This document shows, piece after piece, positions 39,475 through 53,774 of a DNA stretch of 64,000 nt. This stretch comes from Petrolisthes cinctipes (Eukaryota > Arthropoda > Malacostraca > Decapoda > Porcellanidae), in contig JAWQEG010000135.1 in NCBI GenBank assembly GCA_033782935.1, forward strand, positions 2,296,501 through 2,360,500. Reading direction: 5' to 3'. Position 1 is the first letter of the stretch, and the number at the start of each line of letters is the position of its first letter. The notes under the pieces are model-generated. The model ran no database searches, was not told the DNA's origin, and was given only the letters and a program-made list of their open reading frames with translations. Both the position numbers and the translations under genes were made by a program.

Positions 39475-41288
39475 GAGCCTGAATTTGAAATATAAACGGG
39501 TACTGAAGATGCATGCACATATCGACTTTTGTGCACCTAAAAGATCGATTTTCAGTATGTTTTGAGCATGTATTTTGAAAATACTCTAACACGGAGTAGG
39601 CTTCTGGGACCCCTAAATATCGACTTTTCGGGTGTTTTGGGACTGAATTTGAGATATCGACTTTTTGGCACCTAAAAGATCGATTTTTAGCATGTTTTTA
39701 GCCTATATTTTGAAAATATTCTAGCACTGGGTAGGCATGTACAGATTGCTTCTGGGACCCAAAAATATTGAATTTTCGGGTGTTTTGAGGCTGAATTTGA
39801 GATATAAACGGGTACAGAAGATACATGCACATATTGACTTTGGGCACCAAAAATATCGATTTTCAGCATGTTTTGGGCCTGAATTTTGAAAATACTCTAA
39901 CACGGAGTAGGCATGTACAGATCGCTTCTGGGACCCCAAAATATTGAATTTTCGGGTGTTTAGGGCCAGAATTTGAGATATAAACGGGTACAGAAGATGC
40001 ATGCACATATCGACTTTTGGGCACCTAAAAGATCGATTTTCAGTATGTTTTTGGCCTGTATTTTGAAAATACTCTAACACGGAGTAGGCATGTACAGATA
40101 CCTTCTGGGACCTCTAAATATCGAATTTTCGGGTGTTTTAGGACTGAATTTGAGATATCGATTTTTTGGCACCTAAAATGTCGATATTTAGCATGTTTTT
40201 AGCCTATATTTTGAAAATATTCTAGCACTGTGTAGGCATGTACAGATTGCTTCTGGGACCCCAAAATATTGAATTTTCGGGTGTTTTGAGCCTGAATTTG
40301 AGATATAAACGGGTACAGAAGATACATGCACATATTGACTTTGGGCATCTAAAATATCGATTTTCAGCATGTTTTGGGCCTGTATTTTGAAAATACTCTA
40401 ACACGGAGTAGGCATGTACAGATACCTTCTGGGACCTCTAAATATCGAATTTTAGGGTGTTTTGGGACGGAATTTGAGATATCGACTTTTTGGCACCTAA
40501 AAGATCGATTTGTAGCATGTTTTTAGCCTATATTTTGAAAATATTCTAGCACTGAGTAGGCATGTACAGATTGCTTCTGGGACCCCAAAATATTGAATTT
40601 TCGGGTGTTTTGAGCCTGAATTTGAGATATAAACGGGTACAGAGGATACATGCACATATTGACTTTGGGCATCTAAAATATCGATTTTCAGCATGTTCTG
40701 GGCCTGAATTTTGAAAATACTCTAACACGGAGTAGGCATGTACAGATTGCTTCAGGGACCCCAAAATATTAAATTTTCGGGTGTTTTGAGCCTGAATTTG
40801 AGATATAAACGGGTACTGAAGATGCATGCACATATCGACTTTTGTGCACCTAAAAGATCGATTTTCAGTATGTTTTGAGCATGTATTTTGAAAATACTCT
40901 AACACGGAGTAGGCATGTACAGATCGCTTATGGGACCCCTAAATATCGAATTTTCGGGTGTTTTGGGACTGAATTTGAGATATCGACTTTTTGGCACCTA
41001 AAAGATCGATTTTTAGCATGTTTTTAGCCTATATTTTGAAAATATTCTAGCACTGAGTAGGCATGTACAGATTGATTCTGGGACCCCAAAATATTGAATT
41101 TTAGGGTGTTTTGAGCCTGAATTTGAGATATAAACGGGTACAGAGGATACATGCACATATTGACTTTGGGCACCAAAAATATCGATTTTCAGCATATTTT
41201 GGGCCTGAATTTTGAAAATACTCTAACACGGAATAGGCATGTACAGATTGCTTCTGGGACCCCAAAATATCGAATTTTCGGGTGTTTT
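39475..41288 (+). repeat. 1,814-bp tandem duplication, copy 1
   Basis: HORs at 39689, 40190, 40514 and 41015 are repeated at 41503, 42004, 42328 and 42829, a constant +1,814. The unit includes the 324-bp dimer at 40190 (A+C without B) with GGGACGGAATTTG. Edges lie within homology and are approximate. Confidence 0.83.
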
Positions 41289-43102
41289 GAGCCTGAATTT
41301 GAAATATAAACGGGTACTGAAGATGCATGCACATATCGACTTTTGTGCACCTAAAAGATCGATTTTCAGTATGTTTTGAGCATGTATTTTGAAAATACTC
41401 TAACACGGAGTAGGCTTCTGGGACCCCTAAATATCGACTTTTCGGGTGTTTTGGGACTGAATTTGAGATATCGACTTTTTGGCACCTAAAAGATCGATTT
41501 TTAGCATGTTTTTAGCCTATATTTTGAAAATATTCTAGCACTGGGTAGGCATGTACAGATTGCTTCTGGGACCCAAAAATATTGAATTTTCGGGTGTTTT
41601 GAGGCTGAATTTGAGATATAAACGGGTACAGAAGATACATGCACATATTGACTTTGGGCACCAAAAATATCGATTTTCAGCATGTTTTGGGCCTGAATTT
41701 TGAAAATACTCTAACACGGAGTAGGCATGTACAGATCGCTTCTGGGACCCCAAAATATTGAATTTTCGGGTGTTTAGGGCCAGAATTTGAGATATAAACG
41801 GGTACAGAAGATGCATGCACATATCGACTTTTGGGCACCTAAAAGATCGATTTTCAGTATGTTTTTGGCCTGTATTTTGAAAATACTCTAACACGGAGTA
41901 GGCATGTACAGATACCTTCTGGGACCTCTAAATATCGAATTTTCGGGTGTTTTAGGACTGAATTTGAGATATCGATTTTTTGGCACCTAAAATGTCGATA
42001 TTTAGCATGTTTTTAGCCTATATTTTGAAAATATTCTAGCACTGTGTAGGCATGTACAGATTGCTTCTGGGACCCCAAAATATTGAATTTTCGGGTGTTT
42101 TGAGCCTGAATTTGAGATATAAACGGGTACAGAAGATACATGCACATATTGACTTTGGGCATCTAAAATATCGATTTTCAGCATGTTTTGGGCCTGTATT
42201 TTGAAAATACTCTAACACGGAGTAGGCATGTACAGATACCTTCTGGGACCTCTAAATATCGAATTTTAGGGTGTTTTGGGACGGAATTTGAGATATCGAC
42301 TTTTTGGCACCTAAAAGATCGATTTGTAGCATGTTTTTAGCCTATATTTTGAAAATATTCTAGCACTGAGTAGGCATGTACAGATTGCTTCTGGGACCCC
42401 AAAATATTGAATTTTCGGGTGTTTTGAGCCTGAATTTGAGATATAAACGGGTACAGAGGATACATGCACATATTGACTTTGGGCATCTAAAATATCGATT
42501 TTCAGCATGTTCTGGGCCTGAATTTTGAAAATACTCTAACACGGAGTAGGCATGTACAGATTGCTTCAGGGACCCCAAAATATTAAATTTTCGGGTGTTT
42601 TGAGCCTGAATTTGAGATATAAACGGGTACTGAAGATGCATGCACATATCGACTTTTGTGCACCTAAAAGATCGATTTTCAGTATGTTTTGAGCATGTAT
42701 TTTGAAAATACTCTAACACGGAGTAGGCATGTACAGATCGCTTATGGGACCCCTAAATATCGAATTTTCGGGTGTTTTGGGACTGAATTTGAGATATCGA
42801 CTTTTTGGCACCTAAAAGATCGATTTTTAGCATGTTTTTAGCCTATATTTTGAAAATATTCTAGCACTGAGTAGGCATGTACAGATTGATTCTGGGACCC
42901 CAAAATATTGAAATTTAGGGTGTTTTGAGCCTGAATTTGAGATATAAACGGGTACAGAGGATACATGCACATATTGACTTTGGGCACCAAAAATATCGAT
43001 TTTTAGCATGTTTTGGGCCTGAATTTTGAAAATACTCTAACACGGAGTAGGCATGTACAGATCGCTTCTGGGACCCCAAAATATCGAATTTTCGGGTACT
43101 GA
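41289..43102 (+). repeat. 1,814-bp tandem duplication, copy 2
   Basis: Second copy. It matches copy 1 up to about 43,010, where copy 1 continues into a CACGGAATAGG B monomer and this copy enters the GATTTTTAGCATGTTTTGGG and CGGGT-deletion type. The only other difference I noticed is GAAATTTAGGG near 42,909 against GAATTTTAGGG. Confidence 0.8.
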
Positions 43103-43798
43103 AGATGCATGCACATATCGACTTTTGTGCACCTAAAAGATCGATTTTCAGTATGTTTTGAGCATGTATTTTGAAAATACTCTAACACGGAGTAGGCATG
43201 TACAGATCGCTTCTGGGACCCCTAAATATCGAATTTTCGGGGGTTTTGGGACTGAATTTGAGATATCGACTTTTTGGCACCTAAAAGATCGATTTTTAGC
43301 ATGTTTTTAGCCTCTATTTTGAAAATATTCTAGCACTGAGTAGGCATGTACAGATTGCTTCTGGGACCCCAAAATATTGAATTTTCGGGTGTTTTGAGCC
43401 TGAATTTGAGATATAAACGGGTACAGAAGATACATGCACATATTGACTTTGGGCACCAAAAATATCGATTTTCAGCATGTTTTGGGCCTGAATTTTGAAA
43501 ATACTCTAACACGGAGTAGGCATGTACAGATCGCTTCTGGAACCCCAAAATATCGAATTTTCGGGTGTTTAGGGCCAGAATTTGAGATATAAACGGGTAC
43601 AGAAGATGCATGCACATATCGACTTTTGGGCACCTAAAAGATCGATTTTCAGTATGTTTTTGGCCTGTATTTTGAAAATACTCTAACACGGAGTAGGCAT
43701 GTACAGATACCTACTGGGACCTCTAAATATCGAATTTTAGGGTGTTTTGGGACTGAATTTGAGATATCGACTTTTTGGCACCTAAAAGATCGATTTGT
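43103..43798 (+). repeat. Linker HORs before the super-HOR series
   Basis: This holds the end of the HOR at 42829 and the HOR at 43298, equivalent to 38,180-38,875 and 9,675-10,370. It differs from those by ACCTACTGGG near 43,711. No other feature is visible. Confidence 0.75.
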
Positions 43799-46700
43799 AG
43801 CATGTTTTTAGCCTATATTTTGAAAATATTCTAGCACTGAGTAGGCATGTACAGATTGCTTCTGGGACCCCAAAATATTGAATTTTCGGGTGTTTTGAGC
43901 CTGAATTTGAGATATAAACGGGTACAGAGGATACATGCACATATTGACTTTGGGCATCTAAAATATCGATTTTCAGCATGTTCTGGGCCTGAATTTTGAA
44001 AATACTCTAACACGGAGTAGGCATGTACAGATTGCTTCAGGGACCCCAAAATATTAAATTTTCGGGTGTTTTGAGCCTGAATTTGAGATATAAACGGGTA
44101 CTGAAGATGCATGCACATATCGACTTTTGTGCACCTAAAAGATCGATTTTCAGTATGTTTTGAGCATGTATTTTGAAAATACTCTAACACGGAGTAGGCA
44201 TGTACAGATCGCTTATGGGACCCCTAAATATCGAATTTTCGGGTGTTTTGGGACTGAATTTGAGATATCGACTTTTTGGCACCTAAAAGATCGATTTTTA
44301 GCATGTTTTTAGCCTATATTTTGAAAATATTCTAGCACTGAGTAGGCATGTACAGATTGATTCTGGGACCCCAAAATATTGAATTTTAGGGTGTTTTGAG
44401 CCTGAATTTGAGATATAAACGGGTACAGAGGATACATGCACATATTGACTTTGGGCACCAAAAATATCGATTTTCAGCATATTTTGGGCCTGAATTTTGA
44501 AAATACTCTAACACGGAATAGGCATGTACAGATTGCTTCTGGGACCCCAAAATATCGAATTTTCGGGTGTTTTGAGCCTGAATTTGAAATATAAACGGGT
44601 ACTGAAGATGCATGCACATATCGACTTTTGTGCACCTAAAAGATCGATTTTCAGTATGTTTTGAGCATGTATTTTGAAAATACTCTAACACGGAGTAGGC
44701 TTCTGGGACCCCTAAATATCGACTTTTCGGGTGTTTTGGGACTGAATTTGAGATATCGACTTTTTGGCACCTAAAAGATCGATTTTTAGCATGTTTTTAG
44801 CCTATATTTTGAAAATATTCTAGCACTGGGTAGGCATGTACAGATTGCTTCTGGGACCCAAAAATATTGAATTTTCGGGTGTTTTGAGGCTGAATTTGAG
44901 ATATAAACGGGTACAGAAGATACATGCACATATTGACTTTGGGCACCAAAAATATCGATTTTCAGCATGTTTTGGGCCTGAATTTTGAAAATACTCTAAC
45001 ACGGAGTAGGCATGTACAGATCGCTTCTGGGACCCCAAAATATCGAATTTTCGGGTGTTTAGGGCCAGAATTTGAGATATAAACGGGTACAGAAGATGCA
45101 TGCACATATCGACTTTTGGGCACCTAAAAGATCGATTTTCAGTATGTTTTTGGCCTGTATTTTGAAAATACTCTAACACGGAGTAGGCATGTACAGATAC
45201 CTTCTGGGACCTCTAAATATCGAATTTTCGGGTGTTTTAGGACTGAATTTGAGATATCGATTTTTTGGCACCTAAAATGTCGATATTTAGCATGTTTTTA
45301 GCCTATATTTTGAAAATATTCTAGCACTGTGTAGGCATGTACAGATTGCTTCTGGGACCCCAAAATATTGAATTTTCGGGTGTTTTGAGCCTGAATTTGA
45401 GATATAAACGGGTACAGAAGATACATGCACATATTGACTTTGGGCATCTAAAATATCGATTTTCAGCATGTTTTGGGCCTGTATTTTGAAAATACTCTAA
45501 CACTGAGTAGGCATGTACAGATTGCTTCTGGTACCCCAAAATATTGAATTTTCGGGTGTTTTGAGCCTGAATTTGAGATATAAACGGGTACTGAAGATGC
45601 ATGCACATATCGACTTTTGTGCACCTAAAAGATCGATTTTCAGTATGTTTTGAGCATGTATTTTGAAAATACTCTAACACGGAGTAGGCATGAACAGATC
45701 GCTTCTGGGACCCCTAAATATCGAATTTTCGGGTGTTTGGGACTGAATTTGAGATATCGACTTTTTGGCACCTAAAAGATCGATTTTTAGCATGTTTTTA
45801 GCCTATATTTTGAAAATATTCTAGCACTGAGTAGGCATGTACAGATTGCTTCTGGGACCCCAAAATATTGAATTTTCGGGTGTTTTGAGCCTGAATTTGA
45901 GATATAAACGGGTACAGAAGATACATGCACATATTGACTTTGGGCACCAAAAATATCGATTTTCAGCATGTTTTGGGCCTGAATTTTGAAAATACTCTAA
46001 CACGGAGTAGGCATGTACAGATCGCTTCTGGGACCCCAAAATATCGAATTTTCGGGTGTTTAGGGCCAGAATTTGAGATATAAACGGGTACAGAAGATGC
46101 ATGCACATATCGACTTTTGGGCACCTAAAAGATCGATTTTCCGTATGTTTTTGGCCTGTATTTTGAAAATACTCTAACACGGAGTAGGCATGTACAGATA
46201 CCTTCTGGGACCTCTATATATCGAATTTTAGGGTGTTTTGGGACTGAATTTGAGATATCGATTTTTTGGCACCTAAAATGTCGATTTTTAGCATGTTTTT
46301 AGCCTATATTTTGAAAATATTCTAGCACTGTGTAGGCATGTACAGATTGCTTTTGGGACCCCAAAATATTGAATTTTCGGGTGTTTTGAGCCTGAATTTG
46401 AGATATAAACGGGTACAGAAGATACATGCACATATTGACTTTGGGCATCTAAAATATCGATTTTCAGCATGTTTTGGGCCTGTATTTTGAAAATACTCTA
46501 ACACTGTGTAGGCATGTACAGATTGCTTCTGGGACACCAAAATATTGAATTTTCGGGTGTTTTGAGCCTGAATTTGAGATATAAACGAGTACAGAAGATG
46601 CATGCACATATCGACTTTTGGGCACCTAAAAGATCGATTTCAGTATGTTTTTGGCTTGTATTTTGAAAATACTCTAACACGGAGTAGGCATGTACAGATA

Positions 46701-47290
46701 CCTTCTGGGACCTCTAAATATCGAATTTTCGGGTGTTTTGGGACTGAATTTGAGATATCGATTTTTTGGCACCTAAAATGTCGATTTTTAGCATGTTTTT
46801 AGCCTATATTTTGAAAATATTCTAGCACTGTGTAGGCATGTACAGATTGCTTCTGGGACCCCAAAATATTGAATTTTCGGGTGTTTTGAGCCTGAATTTG
46901 AGATATAAACGGGTACAGAAGATACATGCACATATTGACTTTGGGCACCAAAAATATCGATTTTCAGCATGTTTTGGGCCTGAATTTTGAAAATACTCTA
47001 ACACGGAGTAGGCATGTACAGATCGCTTCTGGAACCCCAAAATATCGAATTTTCGGGTGTTTAGGGCCAGAATTTGAGATATAAACGGGTACAGAAGATG
47101 CATGCACATATCGACTTTTGGGCACCTAAAAGATCGATTTTCAGTATGTTTTTGGACTGAATTTTGAAAATACTCTAACACGGAGTAGGCATGTACAGAT
47201 ACCTTCTGGGACCTCTAAATATCGAATTTTAGGGTGTTTTGGGACTGAATTTGAGATATCGACTTTTTGGCACCTAAAAGATCGATTTGT
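43799..47290 (+). repeat. Super-HOR reference unit, 3,492 bp (7 HORs)
   Basis: HOR lengths are 501, 488, 501, 500, 501, 500 and 501. The types in order are: 1, TTTGTAGC with GCTTCAGGGACC; 2, GATTGATTCTGGG with CGGAATAGG and the 13-bp deletion; 3, CACTGGGTAGG with GACCCAAAAATA and GAGGCTG; 4, TATTTAGC with CACTGTGTAGG and GTGTTTGGGAC; 5, CACTGAGTAGG with GTTTAGGGCCAG; 6, GCTTTTGGGACC with CGATTTCAG; 7, CTGGAACCCC with TTTTTGGACTGAATTTTG. This is 21 monomers. Confidence 0.9.
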
Positions 47291-50200
47291 AGCATGTTTT
47301 TAGCCTATATTTTGAAAATATTCTAGCACTGAGTAGGCATGTACAGATTGCTTCTGGGACCCCAAAATATTGAATTTTCGGGTGTTTTGAGCCTGAATTT
47401 GAGATATAAACGGGTACAGAGGATACATGCACATATTGACTTTGGGCATCTAAAATATCGATTTTCAGCATGTTCTGGGCCTGAATTTTGAAAATACTCT
47501 AACACGGAGTAGGCATGTACAGATTGCTTCAGGGACCCCAAAATATTAAATTTTCGGGTGTTTTGAGCCTGAATTTGAGATATAAACGGGTACTGAAGAT
47601 GCATGCACATATCGACTTTTGTGCACCTAAAAGATCGATTTTCAGTATGTTTTGAGCATGTATTTTGAAAATACTCTAACACGGAGTAGGCATGTACAGA
47701 TCGCTTATGGGACCCCTAAATATCGAATTTTCGGGTGTTTTGGGACTGAATTTGAGATATCGACTTTTTGGCACCTAAAAGATCGATTTTTAGCATGTTT
47801 TTAGCCTATATTTTGAAAATATTCTAGCACTGAGTAGGCATGTACAGATTGATTCTGGGACCCCAAAATATTGAATTTTAGGGTGTTTTGAGCCTGAATT
47901 TGAGATATAAACGGGTACAGAGGATACATGCACATATTGACTTTGGGCACCAAAAATATCGATTTTCAGCATATTTTGGGCCTGAATTTTGAAAATACTC
48001 TAACACGGAATAGGCATGTACAGATTGCTTCTGGGACCCCAAAATATCGAATTTTCAGGTGTTTTGAGCCTGAATTTGAGATATAAACGGGTACTGAAGA
48101 TGCATGCACATATCGACTTTTGTGCACCTAAAAGATCGATTTTCAGTATGTTTTGAGCATGTATTTTGAAAATACTCTAACACGGAGTAGGCTTCTGGGA
48201 CCCCTAAATATCGAATTTTCGGGTGTTTTGGGACTGAATTTGAGATATCGACTTTTTGGCACCTAAAAGATCGATTTTTAGCATGTTTTTAGCCTATATT
48301 TTGAAAATATTCTAGCACTGGGTAGGCATGTACAGATTGCTTCTGGGACCCAAAAATATTGAATTTTCGGGTGTTTTGAGGCTGAATTTGAGATATAAAC
48401 GGGTACAGAAGATACATGCACATATTGACTTTGGGCACCAAAAATATCGATTTTCAGCATGTTTTGGGCCTGAATTTTGAAAATACTCTAACACGGAGTA
48501 GGCATGTACAGATCGCTTCTGGGACCCCAAAATATCGAATTTTCGGGTGTTTAGGGCCAGAATTTGAGATATAAACGGGTACAGAAGATGCATGCACATA
48601 TCGACTTTTGGGCACCTAAAAGATCGATTTTCAGTATGTTTTTGGCCTGTATTTTGAAAATACTCTAACACGGAGTAGGCATGTACAGATACCTTCTGGG
48701 ACCTCTAAATATCGAATTTTCGGGTGTTTTAGGACTGAATTTGAGATATCGATTTTTTGGCACCTAAAATGTCGATATTTAGCATGTTTTTAGCCTATAT
48801 TTTGAAAATATTCTAGCACTGTGTAGGCATGTACAGATTGCTTCTGGGACCTCAAAATATTGAATTTTCGGGTGTTTTGAGCCTGAATTTGAGATATAAA
48901 CGGGTACAGAAGATACATGCACATATTGACTTTGGGCATCTAAAATATCGATTTTCAGCATGTTTTGGGCCTGTATTTTGAAAATACTCTAACACTGAGT
49001 AGGCATGTACAGATTGCTTCTGGGACCCCAAAATATTGAATTTTCGGGTGTTTTGAGCCTGAATTTGAGATATAAACGGGTACTGAAGATGCATGCACAT
49101 ATCGACTTTTGTGCACCTAAAAGATCGATTTTCAGTATGTTTTGAGCATGTATTTTGAAAATACTCTAACACGGAGTAGGCATGTACAGATCGCTTCTGG
49201 GACCCCTAAATATCGAATTTTCGGGGGTTTGGGACTGAATTTGAGATATCGACTTTTTGGCACCTAAAAGATCGATTTTTAGCATGTTTTTAGCCTATAT
49301 TTTGAAAATATTCTAGCACTGAGTAGGCATGTACAGATTGCTTCTGGGACCCCAAAATATTGAATTTTCGGGTGTTTTGAGCCTGAATTTGAGATATAAA
49401 CGGGTACAGAAGATACATGCACATATTGACTTTGGGCACCAAAAATATCGATTTTCAGCATGTTTTGGGCCTGAATTTTGAAAATACTCTAACACGGAGT
49501 AGGCATGTACAGATCGCTTCTGGGACCCCAAAATATCGAATTTTCGGGTGTTTAGGGCCAGAATTTGAGATATAAACGGGTACAGAAGATGCATGCACAT
49601 ATCGACTTTTGGGCACCTAAAAGATCGATTTTCAGTATGTTTTTGGCCTGTATTTTGAAAATACTCTAACACGGAGTAGGCATGTACAGATACCTTCTGG
49701 GACCTCTAAATATCGAATTTTAGGGTGTTTTGGGACTGAATTTGAGATATCGATTTTTTAGCACCTAAAATGTCGATTTTTAGCATGTTTTTAGCCTATA
49801 TTTTGAAAATATTCTAGCACTGTGTAGGCATGTACAGATTGCTTTTGGGACCCCAAAATATTGTATTTTCGGGTGTTTTGAGCCTGAATTTGAGATATAA
49901 ACGGGTACAGAAGATACATGCACATATTGACTTTGGGCATCTAAAATATCGATTTTCAGCATGTTTTGGGCCTGTATTTTGAAAATACTCTAACACTGAG
50001 TAGGCATGTACAGATTGCTTCTGGGACCCCAAAATATTGAATTTTCGGGTGTTTTGAGCCTGAATTTGAGATATAAACGAGTACAGAAGATGCATGCACA
50101 TATCGACTTTTGGGCACCTAAAAGATCGATTTCAGTATGTTTTTGGCTTGTATTTTGAAAATACTCTAACACGGAGTAGGCATGTACAGATACCTTCTGG

Positions 50201-50782
50201 GACCTCTAAATATCGAATTTTCGGGTGTTTTGGGACTGAATTTGAGATATCGATTTTTTGGCACCTAAAATGTCGATTTTTAGCATGTTTTTAGCCTATA
50301 TTTTGAAAATATTCTAGCACTGTGTAGGCATGTACAGATTGCTTCTGGGACCCCAAAATATTGAATTTTCGGGTGTTTTGAGCCTGAATTTGAGATATAA
50401 ACGGGTACAGAAGATACATGCACATATTGACTTTGGGCACCAAAAATATCGATTTTCAGCATGTTTTGGGCCTGAATTTTGAAAATACTCTAACACGGAG
50501 TAGGCATGTACAGATCGCTTCTGGAACCCCAAAATATCGAATTTTCGGGTGTTTAGGGCCAGAATTTGAGATATAAACGGGTACAGAAGATGCATGCACA
50601 TATCGACTTTTGGGCACCTAAAAGATCGATTTTCAGTATGTTTTTGGACTGAATTTTGAAAATACTCTAACACGGAGTAGGCATGTACAGATACCTTCTG
50701 GGACCTCTAAATATCGAATTTTAGGGTGTTTTGGGACTGAATTTGAGATATCGACTTTTTGGCACCTAAAAGATCGATTTGT
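47291..50782 (+). repeat. Super-HOR copy 2, 3,492 bp
   Basis: The same seven HOR types in the same order and with the same lengths as the reference unit. Differences are small, for example GATTTTTTAGCACC near 49,750, TTGTATTTTCGGG near 49,861 and GACCTCAAAATA near 48,848. The first two are shared with 14,336 and 14,445 in the left half. Confidence 0.9.
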
Positions 50783-53774
50783 AGCATGTTTTTAGCCTAT
50801 ATTTTGAAAATATTCTAGCACTGAGTAGGCATGTACAGATTGCTTCTGGGACCCCAAAAAATTGAATTTTCGGGTGTTTTGAGCCTGAATTTGAGATATA
50901 AACGGGTACAGAGGATACATGCACATATTGACTTTGGGCATCTAAAATATCGATTTTCAGCATGTTCTGGGCCTGAATTTTGAAAATACTCTAACACGGA
51001 GTAGGCATGTACAGATTGCTTCAGGGACCCCAAAATATTAAATTTTCGGGTGTTTTGAGCCTGAATTTGAGATATAAACGGGTACTGAAGATGCATGCAC
51101 ATATCGACTTTTGTGCACCTAAAAGATCGATTTTCAGTATGTTTTGAGCATGTATTTTGAAAATACTCTAACACGGAGTAGGCATGTACAGATCGCTTAT
51201 GGGACCCCTAAATATCGAATTTTCGGGTGTTTTGGGACTGAATTTGAGATATCGACTTTTTGGCACCTAAAAGATCGATTTTTAGCATGTTTTTAGCCTA
51301 TATTTTGAAAATATTCTAGCACTGAGTAGGCATGTACAGATTGATTCTGGGACCCCAAAATATTGAATTTTAGGGTGTTTTGAGCCTGAATTTGAGATAT
51401 AAACGGGTACAGAGGATACATGCACATATTGACTTTGGGCACCAAAAATATCGATTTTCAGCATGTTTTGGGCCTGAATTTTGAAAATACTCTAACACGG
51501 AATAGGCATGTACAGATTGCTTCTGGGACCCCAAAATATCGAATTTTCGGGTGTTTTGAGCCTGAATTTGAGATATAAACGGGTACTGAAGATGCATGCA
51601 CATATCGACTTTTGTGCACCTAAAAGATCGATTTTCAGTATGTTTTGAGCATGTATTTTGAAAATACTCTAACACGGAGTAGGCTTCTGGGACCCCTAAA
51701 TATCGAATTTTCGGGTGTTTTGGGACTGAATTTGAGATATCGACTTTTTGGCACCTAAAAGATCGATTTTTAGCATGTTTTTAGCCTATATTTTGAAAAT
51801 ATTCTAGCACTGGGTAGGCATGTACAGATTGCTTCTGGGACCCAAAAATATTGAATTTTCGGGTGTTTTGAGGCTGAATTTGAGATATAAACGGGTACAG
51901 AAGATACATGCACATATTGACTTTGGGCACCAAAAATATCGATTTTCAGCATGTTTTGGGCCTGAATTTTGAAAATACTCTAACACGGAGTAGGCATGTA
52001 CAGATCGCTTCTGGGACCCCAAAATATCGAATTTTCGGGTGTTTAGGGCCAGAATTTGAGATATAAACGGGTACAGAAGATGCATGCACATATCGACTTT
52101 TGGGCACCTAAAAGATCGATTTTCAGTATGTTTTTGGCCTGTATTTTGAAAATACTCTAACACGGAGTAGGCATGTACAGATACCTTCTGGGACCTCTAA
52201 ATATCGAATTTTCGGGTGTTTTAGGACTGAATTTGAGATATCGATTTTTTGGCACCTAAAATGTCGATATTTAGCATGTTTTTAGCCTATATTTTGAAAA
52301 TATTCTAGCACTGTGTAGGCATGTACAGATTGCTTCTGGGACCCCAAAATATTGAATTTTCGGGTGTTTTGAGCCTGAATTTGAGATATAAACGGGTACA
52401 GAAGATACATGCACATATTGACTTTGGGCATCTAAAATATCGATTTTCAGCATGTTTTGGGCCTGTATTTTGAAAATACTCTAACACTGAGTAGGCATGT
52501 ACAGATTGCTTCTGGGACCCCAAAATATTGAATTTTCGGGTGTTTTGAGCCTGAATTTGAGATATAAACGGGTACTGAAGATGCATGCACATATCGACTT
52601 TTGTGCACCTAAAAGATCGATTTTCAGTATGTTTTGAGCATGTATTTTGAAAATACTCTAACACGGAGTAGGCATGTACAGATCGCTTCTGGGACCCCTA
52701 GATATCGAATTTTCGGGTGTTTGGGACTGAATTTGAGATATCGAATTTTTGGCACCTAAAAGATCGATTTTTAGCATGTTTTTAGCCTATATTTTGAAAA
52801 TATTCTAGCACTGAGTAGGCATGTACAGATTGCTTCTGGGACCCCAAAATATTGAATTTTAGGGTGTTTTGAGCCTGAATTTGAGATATAAACGGGTACA
52901 GAAGATACATGCACATATTGACTTTGGGCACCAAAAATATCGATTTTCAGCATGTTTTGGGCCTGAATTTTGAAAATACTCTAACACGGAGTAGGTATGT
53001 ACAGATCGCTTCTGGGACCCCAAAATATCGAATTTTCGGGTGTTTAGGGCCAGAATTTGAGATATAAACGGGTACAGAAGATGCATGCACATATCGACTT
53101 TTGGGCACCTAAAAGATCGATTTTCAGTATGTTTTTGGCCTGTATTTTGAAAATACTCTAACACGGAGTAGGCATGTACAGATACCTTCTGGGATCTCTA
53201 AATATCGAATTTTAGGGTGTTTTGGGACTGAATTTGAGATATCGATTTTTTGGCACCTAAAATGTCGATTTTTAGCATGTTTTTAGCCTATATTTTGAAA
53301 ATATTCTAGCACTGTGTAGGCATGTACAGATTGCTTCTGGGACCCCAAAATATTGAATTTTCGGGTGTTTTGAGCCTGAATTTGAGATATAAACGGGTAC
53401 AGAAGATACATGCACATATTGACTTTGGGCACCAAAAATATCGATTTTCAGCATGTTTTGGGCCTGAATTTTGAAAATACTCTAACACGGAGTAGGCATG
53501 TACAGATCGCTTCTGGAACCCCAAAATATCGAATTTTCGGGTGTTTAGGGCCAGAATTTGAGATATAAACGGGTACAGAAGATGCATGCACATATCGACT
53601 TTTGGGCACCTAAAAGATCGATTTTCAGTATGTTTTTGGACTGAATTTTGAAAATACTCTAACACGGAGTAGGCATGTACAGATACCTTCTGGGACCTCT
53701 AAATATCGAATTTTAGGGTGTTTTGGGACTGAATTTGAGATATCGACTTTTTGGCACCTAAAAGATCGATTTGT
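50783..53774 (+). repeat. Super-HOR copy 3, contracted to 2,992 bp
   Basis: HOR lengths are 501, 488, 501, 500, 501 and 501. Type 6 (the 500-bp CGATTTCAG unit) is missing, which accounts for the 500-bp shortfall. Private changes include CCCCAAAAAATTG near 50,857 and GGGATCTCTAAAT near 53,193. Confidence 0.88.
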
